A stretch of 64,000 nt of DNA from Patagioenas fasciata (GCF_037038585.1 NC_092522.1:51709661-51773660), one strand, 5' to 3'. Shown: positions 23,701 to 37,539, numbered from the stretch's first letter. Numbers and translations: made by a program. The notes: a model not told the origin generated them from the sequence alone.

Positions 23701-26700
23701 CATCACTGCAAGAGATACAGTATGAAATTATGTTGCTGCATAAACACATGTAGCCCTACACAATTAGGCTAACCTCCAAAATCGGGATGCTGCTTTACAG
23801 GGAGCTAAAATCTACTTTCAACTCTATAAAATTTCCCCTAATCCTCGTCATGAAGCCTTCTATATGTCATATGAGGTTTCAGTGGGATGCAAAAGTCTGT
23901 GTTCTGCTACCAAAATGTCTCTTGTACATTAAGCCACTGATATTTTCATGTCTGTTGCACATCATCACATCCATTGTACTTTAGCAATTAGATTTCTGTA
24001 GCCAGCCTTGCTCCTGAATCAGTTTCCAGGATGATGTGATCATCAGTGCTGAACTACTTTAGCCTATTTCCCTATATCTATAGAGCTCAACTACCTTCCG
24101 TGGAGTAGTTTTGGGTTTACACAGCCTGAGTGTGAGAGAAAAGCACTAGTCCTGCTCTTTTGAGGAAAATTGTGAGGAGGGCAATATTTTTCAGTCCAGT
24201 GAACACACTGACCTAATGAAAATGATTTTGATGCAACCACACAATACCCTGAATAGAGAAAGCATGAAGGAACGTGTGGGTGGATGGCTGGAACTGCCCC
24301 TTGCCTCTCCTCTCTTGATAAAACATTGTCCCCATGTTACTCATTAAACCTTTTAATCTGTTCTTTAAAAAAATAAAAAATAAAAAATTCCTATGCATCA
24401 TGAAGTGTAGCTCCACTGCTGAGATTAGACACCTGTATCCTCCCCCAAGCCATGTCTTGCCATGGGATGAGGAGCAGAAATGTTTGGCGTGACTCAACTA
24501 AGCCCTGGTCTCCCTGTTGCATTTCAGTATTGCTTTGGTGGCACGAAACAGAAAGGAGGCAAAACCAAACTCTGTTGTGGCAAAGGCTTACATATAGCTT
24601 TTACTATACCTTGAATTGAGGAGACAAAAGAGAGGATAATAGAGAGGAAGGCTGATATTAAAGCCAAATACCATCTTAATCAAAGCAAACTTCAGAAAAG
24701 CAAGGTGATGCCTCAAGACAAAAAGCCCATCACAAATAAGCCAGCCAAGAAAAAGCAATCAGTTTTTCTACATGTGCAGGATGCATTGGCTGCCTCTGGT
24801 TGGCAAGGGCAGGATGATAGAAAGGATTCAAACAGGAGAACATCAGCAACAGCTGCTCTGGCTGCTGCTTCAATATTGCTTGGCTGACATCAATTTGCCA
24901 TTAATTCACTTCAGGCATACCAGGTTTGTCTCACTGCTTTTCAAGAGAAGGCTTCTGGCTGCTTGCTATGTGGCACCGGGCTGTCACTCATCCCATATGA
25001 TGTCTAGTGATTGCACGGAGCGAGAGATTGGCAGTGACAGACATTAATGGAGGCATTACCATCATTATTAATGTACGTTTGCTCTTCTGCTCCCCTCACC
25101 CCTGCCTGCTCAGCTTGCAGATCTGTTCAGTTGCTTGCAGTGAAATGACCCAATGCAAAATCATACAGGAAAGAGAAAACATATTTACAGCATTTCCGAA
25201 GTGTAAATCATCTTGCATAATACCATGCTGTATTGCCATACATTATATCCTCTATATATACATAAAGAAAAGACAATATTCAGTTACTTACATATGGAAC
25301 AAACATACTTTATATTGCTGATCCTTCTGTTTGAGATACTGTACTTGGGTATTGCACAGAAGGACAGTATCATGTTGTGCTATCGTGGTTTCCAGGATGA
25401 TAATGCTCTCAAGCCTGGGGACCACTCTGCATCCACTCCTATTCTGACTCACAATCAGGAGTCTGTTTAAATTCACTGGGGCAAGTTCATCCCAGGAGTG
25501 TTGTCAATCAGTCAACAAAGTGACACCAAGGGCTGGATGTGCCACGTTTTCCGTGTGGTTACGCTGTGACACAGCTCAGTGAGCAGCTGGAGCTCATCGC
25601 ACCTTCACCGTGCTGCAGAGCTTCCTGACTTAGAAAACTCCTCTCTGTGAATCAGTAAAACATGTAGCATCTTTCAAGAAAAAAAAAAAGAATGATGTTT
25701 TGATTTTATATGTTTTGATTATTATCCGTGCAGCTTTACGTTCATGCAATGAATCAGAGCTCATCCTGAAAAAGACTATATTTAGGAACAGCCTGTGCAG
25801 GCAGTGTTGCTAATGCTGCCACAGTGAGTACATGTTGGATTTCAGCACAAATCTTGCCGTACCAGCTCCTGTCTGTGGTGGATAAGTGGCTTTTGCATTC
25901 TCATAGTAACAACAGCTACCAAGAACGGGGTTTGTTTTGCAGCTGCCTTGAATGAGCACGCATGTTGCCAACAGCACTGATTTCTGGGAACAAAGTCTGT
26001 TTGGTTTTGTTTTCAAATATTAACCTCCTGCAGTAAGTGACAACACACTTCACCTATTTTAACAGAGATGGAGCCTCTGCAGAGGGAACATTCTGGAAAG
26101 GAGGAAGTTTTGCCAAAAGAAGAGTAATGATCCTTCTCCTGGAAGTTTTCTTTTCTGTAAACAAAGGGACAGAGTGCTCTGAAATGTATAAAGTTAGCCT
26201 TCAACTTCTCAAGAAAATGCCTCATCTTGGCAACTTTCCCTTTCTCTCCCGTATTTATTTCCTCATCTCATCATTCGCTTTGTGAAATACTGGTACTGAG
26301 ACAGAGTCTTGCAAACAAACATGCCCTCTGCTGTAGAGAGTAACAAAGATCTGCCCAACCCTCCTGGACTGATTTTGAAGTTTAAAAGCCCAGTTTTGTG
26401 CAAGCAGAGCCTCTGCTTAGGCAAATGCTATAATAGGCATATTTGCAGAGGAGTGGGGACCGGGCACCCCTCCTCACTGAACTCACACAGTTTATGGCCT
26501 GGAGGATGAGGTAATTTGCCCCTTTTTGTACTATATTAGGAGCAGCAGATGTTTACCTGAATGAGAGGATATGGGTGTGCTTCTGGAGCACACCTCAGAC
26601 ACAACCCAGTGCAGGATCTTGGTGAGATTCTGCTCTGCACACTCCCATACTTCTCATCTGCTTTGGTTTTCAGGGAACCAAAACCTAGGGTGAGGGCCAG

Positions 26701-29700
26701 CAAGAGACCACAGCGAATTTCAGGGGGATTCATCCACCCTGATCCAGATGAGCAGGAACCTGGGTGAGCCAGCAGCATGCTCATTGCCCTGGCTGAATGT
26801 CCTCATTGGCAGAGAAAGCTGGAAAAGCTGTTCCCAGTGAGGCAAGTGACTGGGAGAAGTACAAGCTAAAGGCAGCTGAGGGCTGCTATGGAGAAATTCC
26901 AGCACCTCCAAGTCCGTGAGCTTGGTGTGATGCTAAGGTAGTCCTTTCAACCAGACTTCTTACACATCATTGTCAATAGCCATAGTGACTATTTTTTTTT
27001 TTTTTTTAATTTAAGTTAAATATTTATTTAATAGTTTTTTTTTATAAATTTAAAGGAAGATTTCAAGTTGAAATAGAAAATGGCCTTATAATAAAAATAG
27101 CAATAAAGTTATTTTCACATTCAAAATAATCAGCACAACAAACACTATGCAAAAAATATTGCTGTTTCAAATCTGCATTTTTCACAGAGAAAAATGGAGT
27201 AGACATGCTTCTTCATGCCCCAAAAGGCCTATTCTGACAGGATTAGGGATTGTTTACTCTCAATTTTCTGATTCCTGCCTAAAAACCCTTCAGTCTGACT
27301 GCCAGAAGTGCAGAACACATAAAGCTGGAATTGTAGTCCGTGGGAAATGTACTTACACCTTCATTGCTTTTTGCCTCACATTTCTCAAGTGTAGGAAGGG
27401 GCTAAATTGCTTTTCACTTCTAAGACTTACTGTGAGAGGGTATTTCTAAACATCTGTGAAGCAAGTAACTGCTCGATTGTGAAGTCCACAGGAAGGCTCA
27501 TGAAGAAATGAGTGATTCTTTCCAGTAAGTAAGGTGTGGGACCAGACACGGAGGAGGTGACATGTTGCACAGCTTCTTCCTATGTGAGCAGTATCCATGG
27601 CATGCAGAGGCTGAGGCAGGGGGAGCACAAAGCCGGCTGTGTGGCACTGAGGAGTCACCGATCACCATAAAAATCTGTCCTCTGAATGAGATTGAGCTGA
27701 AAGGATGGGGATGATTTTAATCAGCACATTTCCAAATACAAGTGCAGGACTTTGCAGCCTTGAAAATGTGTTTTAATAGAAGAAGTCTGCGTGCACCAAA
27801 TGTGGTGCAGAGTCAGTGAAAATCCCTGTCTTAGCCAACTCTGTTACAGCATGCTGTGTCATCTAAAGAAGTTATTTTCAAAAAAAAACCTGGATGTAGG
27901 TCAAATCTGAGGTGATTGTAAAAAATTCTACCCCTTTTCCTCATGTGGAATTATTTCCCATTTTTCCCTTTTTGAACAACCAAACCAAAATGCTAATGCA
28001 AGTCACCTCACAAACCCATTCTTACAAGGTTTCTAGGCTGCAGTATTTGGATACATTTAAGATAAGCAGCCAAATGTGTGCATGCTTATCCAAACCAAAC
28101 CTCTTATGATGTTTGCTCCCTACTATTTAGCTTGTATCCTATTAGCAGGATTTCTGATGACTTTTCAGGATGCTGGTGGTGTATTTTGGTTGGGTGTGAG
28201 TGACCTGTTCTGGACAACCCAGGGATCAGAAGGTTAATTGAAGATTCCAAACATGTAATTCGTCTCAACCTTTATCTCTCCTAACTCACCAGAGCTTAAT
28301 TACATCATTGTTAGTAACCTCCATTTGTATAAAATGACTTATAGAATAAGAAAACTCCTCTCAAGACCTGGAGAACTCTTCCTTCTCTGTAGCAAAGAAT
28401 CTGTTCAGTGGAAAAAAATACTTTTATAGGGCTTACTTGAATTTGAGGGCTATCAAAGGTTGCATCTGTTGTTTAAAGTGATACAATACACAGATAACAT
28501 AAATCAGGATATTTCAATTGACTGCAGCTGCAGGAAAAAAAAAAAGGAAAGAAACCATGAGTTGCTCTGTCTGGTTGTACATTAATATATATACTTAACT
28601 GGTACCCAGAGAATGAGACAGGTTTGAAATGCATACAACTTTAAGCACGACTGGGAATTGGAACAGTACCGTTCTCCCCCCTTTTCCGATGAGAAGCTGA
28701 GATGCAGAGTAAGCCCAGGCAGGGCAGGGAACAGAGGCCCCAAATGGTCTATGTTTGTATGTGATATATTACCCACCCTTTCTTGTTGCACCACATAGCC
28801 AAGCGGAGCAAGTGGCTCCTTGGGGTGGGCATCTACTCTTTGGCCTAAGTTTTGCTTGGTGTCTGAGTTCCTGAAACCTTGAGGGGAACAAAGCATTTGG
28901 ACTTTCGAGGGGAAATCATACCATGTGTGAGAGAACAACCTGCAACTCAGGCACTCACAAGCAGTTTCTATTTAGAAGCACACTTGACACAAAACGGTCA
29001 GAGCCAGCTTCTTGCACTCCAAGAAGAAATCCCCCCAAAATACACAGCGTGGGCTGTTTTCTGCTCAATCAATGGCACAACTATTGCCACTCTGTAAATA
29101 CAACAGAGCACTAGTTGCTCAAGTGCTTGTGGAGAGAAGGAGACCCTCGCCTTTCCCCTCGCTCCTGCCTTCTGTCACTCCTGTTTTAGTGTGTGCAGCC
29201 TTGAGGGACTGGCAGTAACGTATCCTAGGTTTGATACGCTCACCTCCTCTCCTCCTCCTCCTACCTCACATTCCCTTGGGCGAGTTTCTTGAATTTAAAC
29301 TCTCACATGCTGAGATTTGTCTAGCACCCAAGTGAAGTCAGGTCAACATGCCATGGTAAAACAGCTGATGCTGAAGAAAGGAGAGTGGGTGGTTAAGAGC
29401 TATGTGTGATCAGCCCTGTATAAAGGCATTTCCTTCTTTTACTCTTCAAAACACTGGTGGAGAGAGAAAGAGCACCACACTTTAAGTAGTGAGTATTTTC
29501 AAGAAGTTTATTCTGTAATGCTTGAGGGCAAATAACCACAGAGCAACACCCAAGGCTGGATGCTGAGTGTGGTCAGAAAAGGACTGTGAGGTTGGGGAGC
29601 TACCCCTCCCCACTTCGTGGCTGCAACAAGGTACAGTTCTGCTCCACACTAAAAGGGCGAAAGTTGAGGAAAGTCATAAAGAGCCTAATTCATGTTGCTA

Positions 29701-31002
29701 CCTTCCTCAAGGTGGAAGGTTATTTTGTTTTGTTTAATCAATTGTGATATGTGGAAAAAAATTAACATTTCAAAAGTGAGTGTTGGCATGCACAGCTATG
29801 TCCATAATTCATGAGGGCTTTTAAGGCATTCAAGAGGATCCAACAGTGCTGAAGTCATGGGACAAATCCCTAATCACTCTGACTTTATCCTCTTATACTT
29901 GGACCCAATCTGCTCAGTGTTAATGCACTCAAGATGTGGTAACAGAAGAGAGAGCCTAAGGTCACTGTGCCGTGCAGTCTGGTCTTTATCATTCTCTGAT
30001 TGACTTTTGAGAAGATGAAACCTCCAAAGGTAATACAATTTGGTGAAACTGGAACAAGTAAAACCAGCTTCCAGAATTCTGTTAAAATTTTAGTAAGTTG
30101 GCTGCCTCCATAAACAAAATTTTGCCCAGGTACCTATGTGAGAGAATCCCAGTGGGCTGACCACACGTACAGCATTTGGGCCCAAGGTGTGCTGAAATGT
30201 ACTGGCTTAACAGTGCCAAGGAACTCTAATCTCCATCATATGGCACAAACCTAATGCATCAGTTCCTCTGAGCTATTTTTGGAAGGGAAATGCCCATATT
30301 AAAAACCCATACTAGATGCAAGCTAATTTAATCAAGTGCATTTATATAATTACTTTCATATGAACAACAATTGCTGAGATGATTTACAGAGACAGGGCAA
30401 AAATGAATACTGTAAGATGACATAACACTAGTGCTCAGAAATTTGCAGTCAAGGGGGAAATATGCCAGATGTTCTGTAGTACTTAAAGCTAATGGGATGC
30501 CACATTAATCACTCTTTAAGGCATCCTTCCATGCTTACGTATTGGAAATTGTTATCTTCCTTTTAAATTGCACATTCCTGATTTCATCACGTGGGGTCTC
30601 AACTCAAGGTCATTGCATCAGTGTCGTACCTTTGAGCATGTCAATAGTTCGTGACCAGACTGAGATTTTTATGCGCTATGTGTCCAGGGGGTTTCCTTGG
30701 AGATTTATAGCTAACTCCTGCCAGAGATACAACACATATTGTGCTTCCTAAATTGGCACAGTTCAAAGATCTGCCTGGTATAAAAATTAGCTGCTAAGAG
30801 TTGTGTATTTAATTACACCCATTACATACTCAAATTACCTGAAACAGTTATAGCTGGTCCCGAGGAAACACTGAAGTGGTCCAACTAGGAGCTCGCAATG
30901 TCTCTATAATTGCTCTTTGTACCAAAATAAATAGATTAGCTTGCAATACCAACTCAGAAAAGAGAAACAAACTGCGAATGACAACAGTAATCTGAGTCCT
31001 AC
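20710..31002. other. Non-coding stretch with homopolymer runs
   Basis: About 10 kb without a supportable gene. Simple sequence includes an A-rich stretch at 24365-24389, A-runs at 25679-25690 and 28534-28545, and T16 at 26992-27007. A frame at 20783-21073 (minus, 96 codons) and one at 28582-28938 (minus, 118 codons) lack domain features. AT-rich, homeodomain-core-rich patches occur at 24880-25080 and 28250-28340, with no stronger evidence of regulation. Confidence 0.5.
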
Positions 31003-31140
31003 CTGCTCTGTAGTTTGCCTTACAATATACTCCAGTCCTGCTAAAACAGGGAACATAGACTGAACAACAGACAGTGTCTGGATCACCAGTTTGGAGACAT
31101 CAATGAATCCAACATGCTGACTAACAGCCAGCCCTGTCAT
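31003..31140 (-). other. Exon-like open segment, unproven
   Basis: On the minus strand an open frame runs into the sequence GAGCAG|GTAGGA, a reasonable splice donor, at plus 31003/31002. The residues just before it (for example LVIQTLSVVQSMFPVLAGLE) are hydrophobic and protein-like, but I do not recognise a family. An in-frame TAA lies two codons upstream of the first ATG. A true exon would therefore need an acceptor inside the segment, such as GTTAGTCAG, which has a weak pyrimidine tract. A chance open frame is at least as likely. Confidence 0.15.
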
Positions 31141-34100
31141 CCCTTATCTTCTGAGAAGCAGCACTGGTGCAACTTGTTAATCAACAGCTGTCAGTCCTAA
31201 AAATCCTCCCCCACCTCTGCAATGCTTGGGCTTGAATTAACTATTAGGTTAAAAGTTGTCTAAAAGTCCACCAATCAATTTTTAGAACAATTCTGTGAAA
31301 ATTGTTTATTCCTCTCTGTCTGCCTAGCTGTGGTCAAGCCAAAACTTTCAGGGAAAATAAAAAGAAGGGCTGTGATCCCAGTACCAAAGGAGGCTAAGAC
31401 AGCCAGAGAAGGGGACCACATGTGGGACGCTATTAAGATTGGAAGGGGAGGCAGATTACATCTATCTGTCTGAGAATAATCCAGGAAAGTTCTGAGGACT
31501 GCCGAAGAATTTGACTCTGCAGACCAAGCTGGCAGAAACAAGGCTGTAAATTTAATGCTTGCTGAACTGGATCTATTGAAGTGATACCATGGTGTGTGCA
31601 GTGATTGAATTTTAACACATTAGTGTTATAGTCTAAGTTCTTGCTCACATTGACCAATTATTTTTACAAGTGTTAGAAGCTTAGCAAATTTTCTGGAAGG
31701 GGAAGAAGGAGATTTTAAAGCTCAAAAGAATTTCCTAGGTCTTCCTATTACCACTTGAAGTCTCAGCTATGCATCCTGACAGCAATTATATCAGACCCAG
31801 CAGAAAAAGCAATTGAAGAACTAAATTGAAATCTTCACATAGCTGCATCCCAGTGCACAGAGTGCATGAGGCAGAGTAGCCTGTACCAACTAACACAGTC
31901 AAAAAAGATAACAGGATGCTCTTTCCAGTGATTTTATGTGAGGGATTTTGAGAGCCTGATTGTTGTCATGAATGAGGGCACAGTATCCCCCAGAATGATG
32001 GCGCTAGTCACGACACTGACCCACTTGTACAGAAACATCATCTGGCAAGGATGTTAGTGAGCATCCTCTGCCACTTCCGCTGCTTGCCAGAAATAGTTGT
32101 TTGTCAACTGAGGAGAAAAAAGGAATTAAGTGTATGACAGGGAGTGGAACAAAGTGGTACTAGGAGCCCAGGAGTGCAGGAAGATGTTAAAGCAAAGGAG
32201 GAACATCTGGGCAGAGATCTGGCCCTACTGAAGTCAGCAGAAAAGTGCTTAATTGGCTCTTACAGGAGCAGAATTTCAAACCCTGACAAAGGAGGGATTT
32301 CAAGAGTGGGATGAAAAGCACATCTGTGTAGAAGAAGTGGCTGGACTGTCTGAAGGTCTTGGATACTTTTAGCTGAGGATATTTTATCCTACATATGTTT
32401 GTAGAAATAGACTGAATATGACCAAGGACTTTTGCATTGTTTGAAGAGCTCTGTCTGGGTATGGAGATCTATAGAAAGAAAAGCTACAGCCATTAAAACT
32501 CTACAGGATGGACATATCTCTTAATGGCACATAAACTGTGGGTAGCTCCTGTAGGGGGTCTCCTTCCTCTTTCCCTATACTCTGGCACTTGGGGAGATCC
32601 AACAGCAATAATTAATGAAGGGCAAACCTCCTCACAAAGGTTGGTGCCACACACATGAAGATGCCTCAACAGGTTCTTAACTCAAACAGCAAGTGAGGGT
32701 TTGCCTGCACTGAATACTGATAAAATAGCAATAGGCAGATGAAAGGTAGACTTTTTAAGCTGCTGTAGCAGCACCATTAATATCAGAGGAGCAGAAAAGA
32801 TGAGTAAAGGAGAGCAGAATTTTGTGCAAAATCCTGAAAACACCTCAGTTAAATACCCTCTACTCTAGATGTTATAAGACATGTTTTACTTGAAACATAT
32901 ATTAGCTCCAGTCTTCTGGCAAAACATTAGTTGAAGGACTAACGCTGTCACTCCATCACACCTGTCAGAGGCAGGAAACTCTCATGGATGGGCACCCAAG
33001 AGTCATGTTTCTTTCTCAAAGTAAAGGTTAAATAGGATGTAGAAACCAACTGGGAGATGTTGGCTCTCAGAAACACAAGAAGCCGTCAGTCAGAGGACAA
33101 GGGACATCTTGTTTCTGTGCAAAACAGTTTACGATGTCTGCTCCCAGGTGCTGGGGCACTCAGCTCTGGCTCAGCCCAGGCAAAAACCTGCTGCAGGTGT
33201 TCCCATGCATGGCCAGTCCAGGCACCACCATTTGCTTTCAAGAGCTTTAGCAATGGATTCTTTGTCTTTCTGACTTTCCAGGGGTCTGACTTGTCTTTCC
33301 AAGCCACTTTTGCTCTTCCGGCTAGGGTGTCCCAAATATGTTTTCCCCTCCAAAGCCACCCAGAGGCAGCAGAACCAGCTGGATAGCCCTCAGTATGGTG
33401 TCAGGGTGTTGGGATGCTGCAGCCAGACAGCCTGGGGCTGTAACACCCAGGACAGCCCACGGCCACCATATCCCTCCTGGGAGCTGTGGACAACAGCTGA
33501 GGAATCACCCCTTTTCCACAGCATCTCCAGATGTGATCAGATTGGGAGAGGGAACACTTAAAAGCAGCAGCTGGGGTATCTTGCAGACAGTGTCATCTTT
33601 AAGATGGCACAGTGGTTGCTCATGGGAACAGGCAGAGGCTCTCTGAGACCTTTAAAATAATATTGGAGGAAAGTCCTAGAAAACAGAATGTGGTGAATAT
33701 TTCTGTTTTGAAATTGTGGCTCAATTATTTGCTTAAAGAATTTTGAAAACCTCACTTGTTATTTCTCACAATCAACTTCCCTTCTGCCTTTGAAATAGAC
33801 TTTCCTCTTGGTTACAACAGCATAAATTAGAAATGAATCCATTAAAGGCAGAACATTATACTAGCACAGAAGGTAAATCATGCCTTCAACCATCAATAGC
33901 CTGCTATGCTTCTCCTGGATTAGTCAATGATTATTCAGGTCTTGAACTAAATCTTGTTATCAGTTTCAGAAATTTACCTCCCATGTACTTCACCTCCCGC
34001 ATACAGGAAAAGTAGACCAGAACTTGCCTGGTTTAATTCCAGAAAGTAACTTTTCATTAACCTGACATTACAAAGGCTACTAAAGCAGGTAATTTATTAT

Positions 34101-35499
34101 ACTTCCATGTAATTTAGGTGGCTGTGGTTTAAGTGGTAATCTACCTCAGAATCTGTAGTTTCTAGATAGCAAATAGGTCAAGTTTAAGAAATTTCTATTA
34201 TTTAGAGTCTGACAAAAGAAGACATTTGAGAAAGATAGGAATAACTGCAAAAGATTAAATTACACTAGTGATTTAAGTTAATAGTGAGCTATCTGTGATC
34301 ACTGTAAAAATTACACCACATAATGTAATGGATATGAAATGAATTAAAACTACAACCTACAAGCTTTGATTATATCTACACACCTCTTTTGAATGAAGAG
34401 CTCAATTAAATTTATGGGAATGCGCAACCAACTATAAAATACATAATTTTTTCTATTTTAAATTCTTAGCATGTTATGTATTTCATTTCTGCGCTCTTTA
34501 GGACTTGTATTTCTGCAGTTAGAAGGACAAAATCCTTTAAACAGGCTATTTGGAACTCCACTGACCACTGATTGCATGCCATATTTGTAAAACTACAGGG
34601 TGTATAAATCTACTTTTTGGTACCTGAGTCTTTTTAGATGCTGTAAAAATCTTACTGCATCTATAAAATTTATCCCAGAGGAAGCAGTGTAAATCCTGAT
34701 GTGATAAAATGCATCTGGCCAAATATGTGCATTCATTAGTGTGTACAGAAACACCCCTCATCAATCACTAGCGAGGACATTGTCACTGGCTGTCTTGAAC
34801 ATCAGCTTGGACTGGTTAGCAATTTTTACAAGCAGGAGCACTGCGTATGGGAGCATGAAGTCAAATGAATGGTGGGTAGCTCCACTGAGCATCTAATTGA
34901 CTAATCGACACAGATGAATGAAGAGCTGGGAAGAAACAGTGAGAGAGTGACTCCAGGAAGAAAATAATAATAAAAATAAGAAAATAAGAGACGACTTAGG
35001 CTGGGCTGATTGTGCACAGCAAGGTTTGACTTCTTTTTCAGCTTAACTCCTTTTTCAGCCTTAGAGATTCAAGTCTATATTTCAAACTAAGCTTAGGAAA
35101 ACAAGAGCAAGCTGCAGTTCAGTACATAGGATCAAATTTTCCTTTGAAAAACCCAGACGTGCTCTCCATGCCCGTGGACTCCAGCCTCCCATAGCAGCAG
35201 AAGTCCTGCTGCAATGGGCAGAGTTATTATGCCTGAGATATTTTACCCACAGCCTGCAATGATGACATGTCAATATGTTCCTGTTATCCAAAATTCTCTC
35301 AGAAAGATTTCCCTCCCACCATTAGGGCCCCCAGGATGTCAGGAGAAACCTCTGCACTGAATGCCAAGAGCCAAGTATTTTGCATTCACTCTCCTGCCCC
35401 TCATGTCCTGCAGTATCAGGGGTTTCAGGTACTGTGGTGCTACAGCTGGAGTGTTACAAGCAAAGTTTTTGTCCCCATGGCCTTAAAAGTACAGGGTAG
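31141..35499. other. Non-coding stretch
   Basis: No supportable gene. The GC-richer patch at 33060-33640 gives five overlapping open frames (62-109 codons) on both strands, none with domain character. The 31275-31657 minus frames are unrecognised. The remainder, especially 34000-34500, is AT-rich with frequent stops. No repeat consensus was recognised. Confidence 0.5.
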
Positions 35500-35660
35500 T
35501 TTATCCTACCTATGAGTCAAGGATTATTCCTGCCATTCTGTAGGTGGAGAGCAGGCACAAACAGATTACATGAGCTGCCAAAGACATACAAGATAGCACT
35601 GTGGCACTCTAGGAGCAAGGCCAGCCCGCTCCAGCATCTCAGCCTCCATGCTAAGGAAGG
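35500..35660 (-). mobile_element. MIR-like SINE relic
   Basis: On the plus strand the order CCTACCTATGAG, CCATTCTGTAGGTGGAGAGC, AGGCACAAACAGATTACATG, AGCTGCCAAAGACATACAAG and TGTGGCACTCTAGGAGC follows the reverse complement of MIR/CORE-SINE consensus (bases around the 'fraction of tRNA-unrelated core': attttacagatg, gaggcacagagagattaa, cttgcccaaggtcacac). It is heavily mutated. These tRNA-derived SINEs were mobilised by L2-type LINEs and are very old in amniotes. No coding capacity. An unrelated old repeat with a similar core is possible. Confidence 0.45.
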
Positions 35661-37464
35661 AGCTATCAGCCCAGTAAGTTCAGCTCTGGATCAAGAAAAG
35701 AGATGGCATCATCAGGCTTGGATAAAAACACTTTATAAATATGATATTTTAAAAACTGGAAGAAAACAAAGCTAGTGAGGTAAATAAACACACTCAGGAC
35801 TGAAGAGGGGAGAGCCCTCAGCTGACTCTTGCCCTCTTGGACAGGCCTGCTATTTTCCTCATGTCACAGCAAGGCAGAGGCAAGGAAAGAGTCTTACCCC
35901 ACACAGTAGTGCACCTTTTCATGCAGATAACAGGCCCATAGAAAAAGGTGGCAGCCTTAGAAAGGTATTCTTGGAAAGACACCCTTGGAGAAAGCAGTTG
36001 TATGACATAGCTTGGGAAGAAAGATGGAACTTACTACTTCATTCTGGGAGCAATAAATCATTTTCTCCTAGGTGGTGTGGGGTATGTATGGATGGGCAAT
36101 TCCGCCTTCAGAAAATAAGGAGATAAGAGCCTGGGACTAAGATATAACCTTATGTGGTTTTGTGTGAGAATATCTGAACTCTCTGCTGAGCTGAAACAGC
36201 GACCACACACGAAGTTTTCTAGGGAATGGCAGTCCTCTAAGTACTGTCTGTGCTAGTCTAATTTGATGAGAGACAAGAGAAATCAGGTATTTCTTATCTC
36301 AAACACAGACTGGGGTGTGTTTAGACCCAAGGGACCAGCAATAAAAACCTTTGGAAACTAGATGAATTATGCATTCGGTGGGTTAATTTCTGCTCCATTG
36401 CATCATAGTCTCTTCCAATTAAAATCTCAGGGAAATTGGCCCTTCTTGAATAAAAATTAGGATTCCATGACATTCAAGCCATAAGAAAGGTCACAGTAAT
36501 AGTTACTCCCTTTTCAGCTTCTCTTCATCTACAGAGAAACATTGAGGTGGCAGAAATCCACTGCAGCTGCTCGTGGCCATTGTTCCAAGGATTTTTGGCA
36601 CTTTCCTGGATGCAACGTTGGCCCTTGGAGGCCCTTTGGGATAGTTTTCATGCTGTGCTCTGCTAGCTGATTGCCTTCTTGAGCCAACTCTGCGAACCTT
36701 ATTCTAAAATAAAATAGGAATGTGCAACACTTGAGAGACAGAAAGCAAAGAGGCTGGACAGAGAAATCTCTGGTACCCTTCTTGTGGTCTGTGACTTTCA
36801 TCTGCTCCCTGGTAAGTCTCAAAATAAAACAAAATATATGGAGGTGGAGAAGGAAAATCTAGCTTGTTTGCCTGGTAAAAAGGTCTGGAGGACAGTCCTG
36901 CTCCTGACCCCATAGAAGAGGATTACCCAAGATGTCCCCTGCCAGCTTTCATCTAGGTGAGGGGAGCTGAACACAGTTTGTCCTTCTTCCTTTCTGCTCC
37001 TCCTCATTCCATGTCCCACATCACTATTTGTGGAACAATCATTCAACATGATGCTGCATGAAATAGGTCTTCCCAAGCATGATGTCTCTTTAGGAAATAA
37101 TCTGCAGGCAAGGTATATCTTCATGAAACCTCTTATTCACACATGAGACCTTGTGGTGGCTCTCTGGTCCTGCCAGCTCAGTTTCCCGCTAGTGCATCTC
37201 CAAAAGGCTGCCCTGGCAGGGAACAGTGATCAGGGTTTTGCCTCAGATGTGGTTATTGGGCCAGCACATCTTCCCAGGTGCCTTTCCATCTCTTTTTAAG
37301 GTCTTGACTCCATGGGGGGTTGCAAGGACAACTTGCCCATGGAAAGAGCTTCTCCCAAACACCATTCCCCCATTGCCCTTGCAAGTGTCTGCAGTGCAGT
37401 GCCTGCATCTCTTGTTTCTAGCAGCTTAGTTCTTACTATGCTAAGGTAACTTTTTCTTTTGTAG
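35661..37464. other. Non-coding stretch
   Basis: No gene supported. Around 35865-35910 a CATGTCACAGCAAGGCAGAG block weakly resembles another SINE core, but too little matches to call. Minus-strand open frames at 36529-37124 (69-101 codons) overlap in different frames with no domain features. The right end is the presumptive intron upstream of the exon candidate, with polypyrimidine tract at 37451-37462. Confidence 0.45.
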
Positions 37465-37514
37465 CTACCCTTCATGAATTTGCCAAGGACACATTTGTTG
37501 TGAAACTTGAAAAG
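37465..37514 (+). CDS. Candidate internal coding exon, gene unknown
   Basis: A strong polypyrimidine tract and acceptor (ACTTTTTCTTTTGTAG) precede a 50-bp segment that ends in a near-consensus donor (GAAAAG|GTAAGAGG). Only one of three frames is open. It begins with the last two bases of a split codon and ends on a codon boundary, reading TLHEFAKDTFVVKLEK, a charged, amphipathic, protein-like peptide that I cannot assign to a family. A 70-bp T/G-rich tract starts about 25 bp after the donor, the position where U-rich sequence can promote recognition of a donor site through TIA-type proteins. Length is short for a vertebrate exon. The other exon-like segments on this strand cannot be chained to it in phase, so it may be the only exon here, or a pseudo-exon. 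Confidence 0.3.
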
Positions 37515-37539
37515 GTAAGAGGCTCTTTGCTTCAGTGTT

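Noticed and set aside
26561-26784. Minus-strand open segment ending at CAG|GTAAAC
   Set aside because: The acceptor would have a poor pyrimidine tract near the AG, the plus strand is equally open, and the peptide is unrecognised.
35865-35920. Second SINE-core-like block (CATGTCACAGCAAGGCAGAG)
   Set aside because: Too few bases match a SINE core in order to distinguish it from chance.
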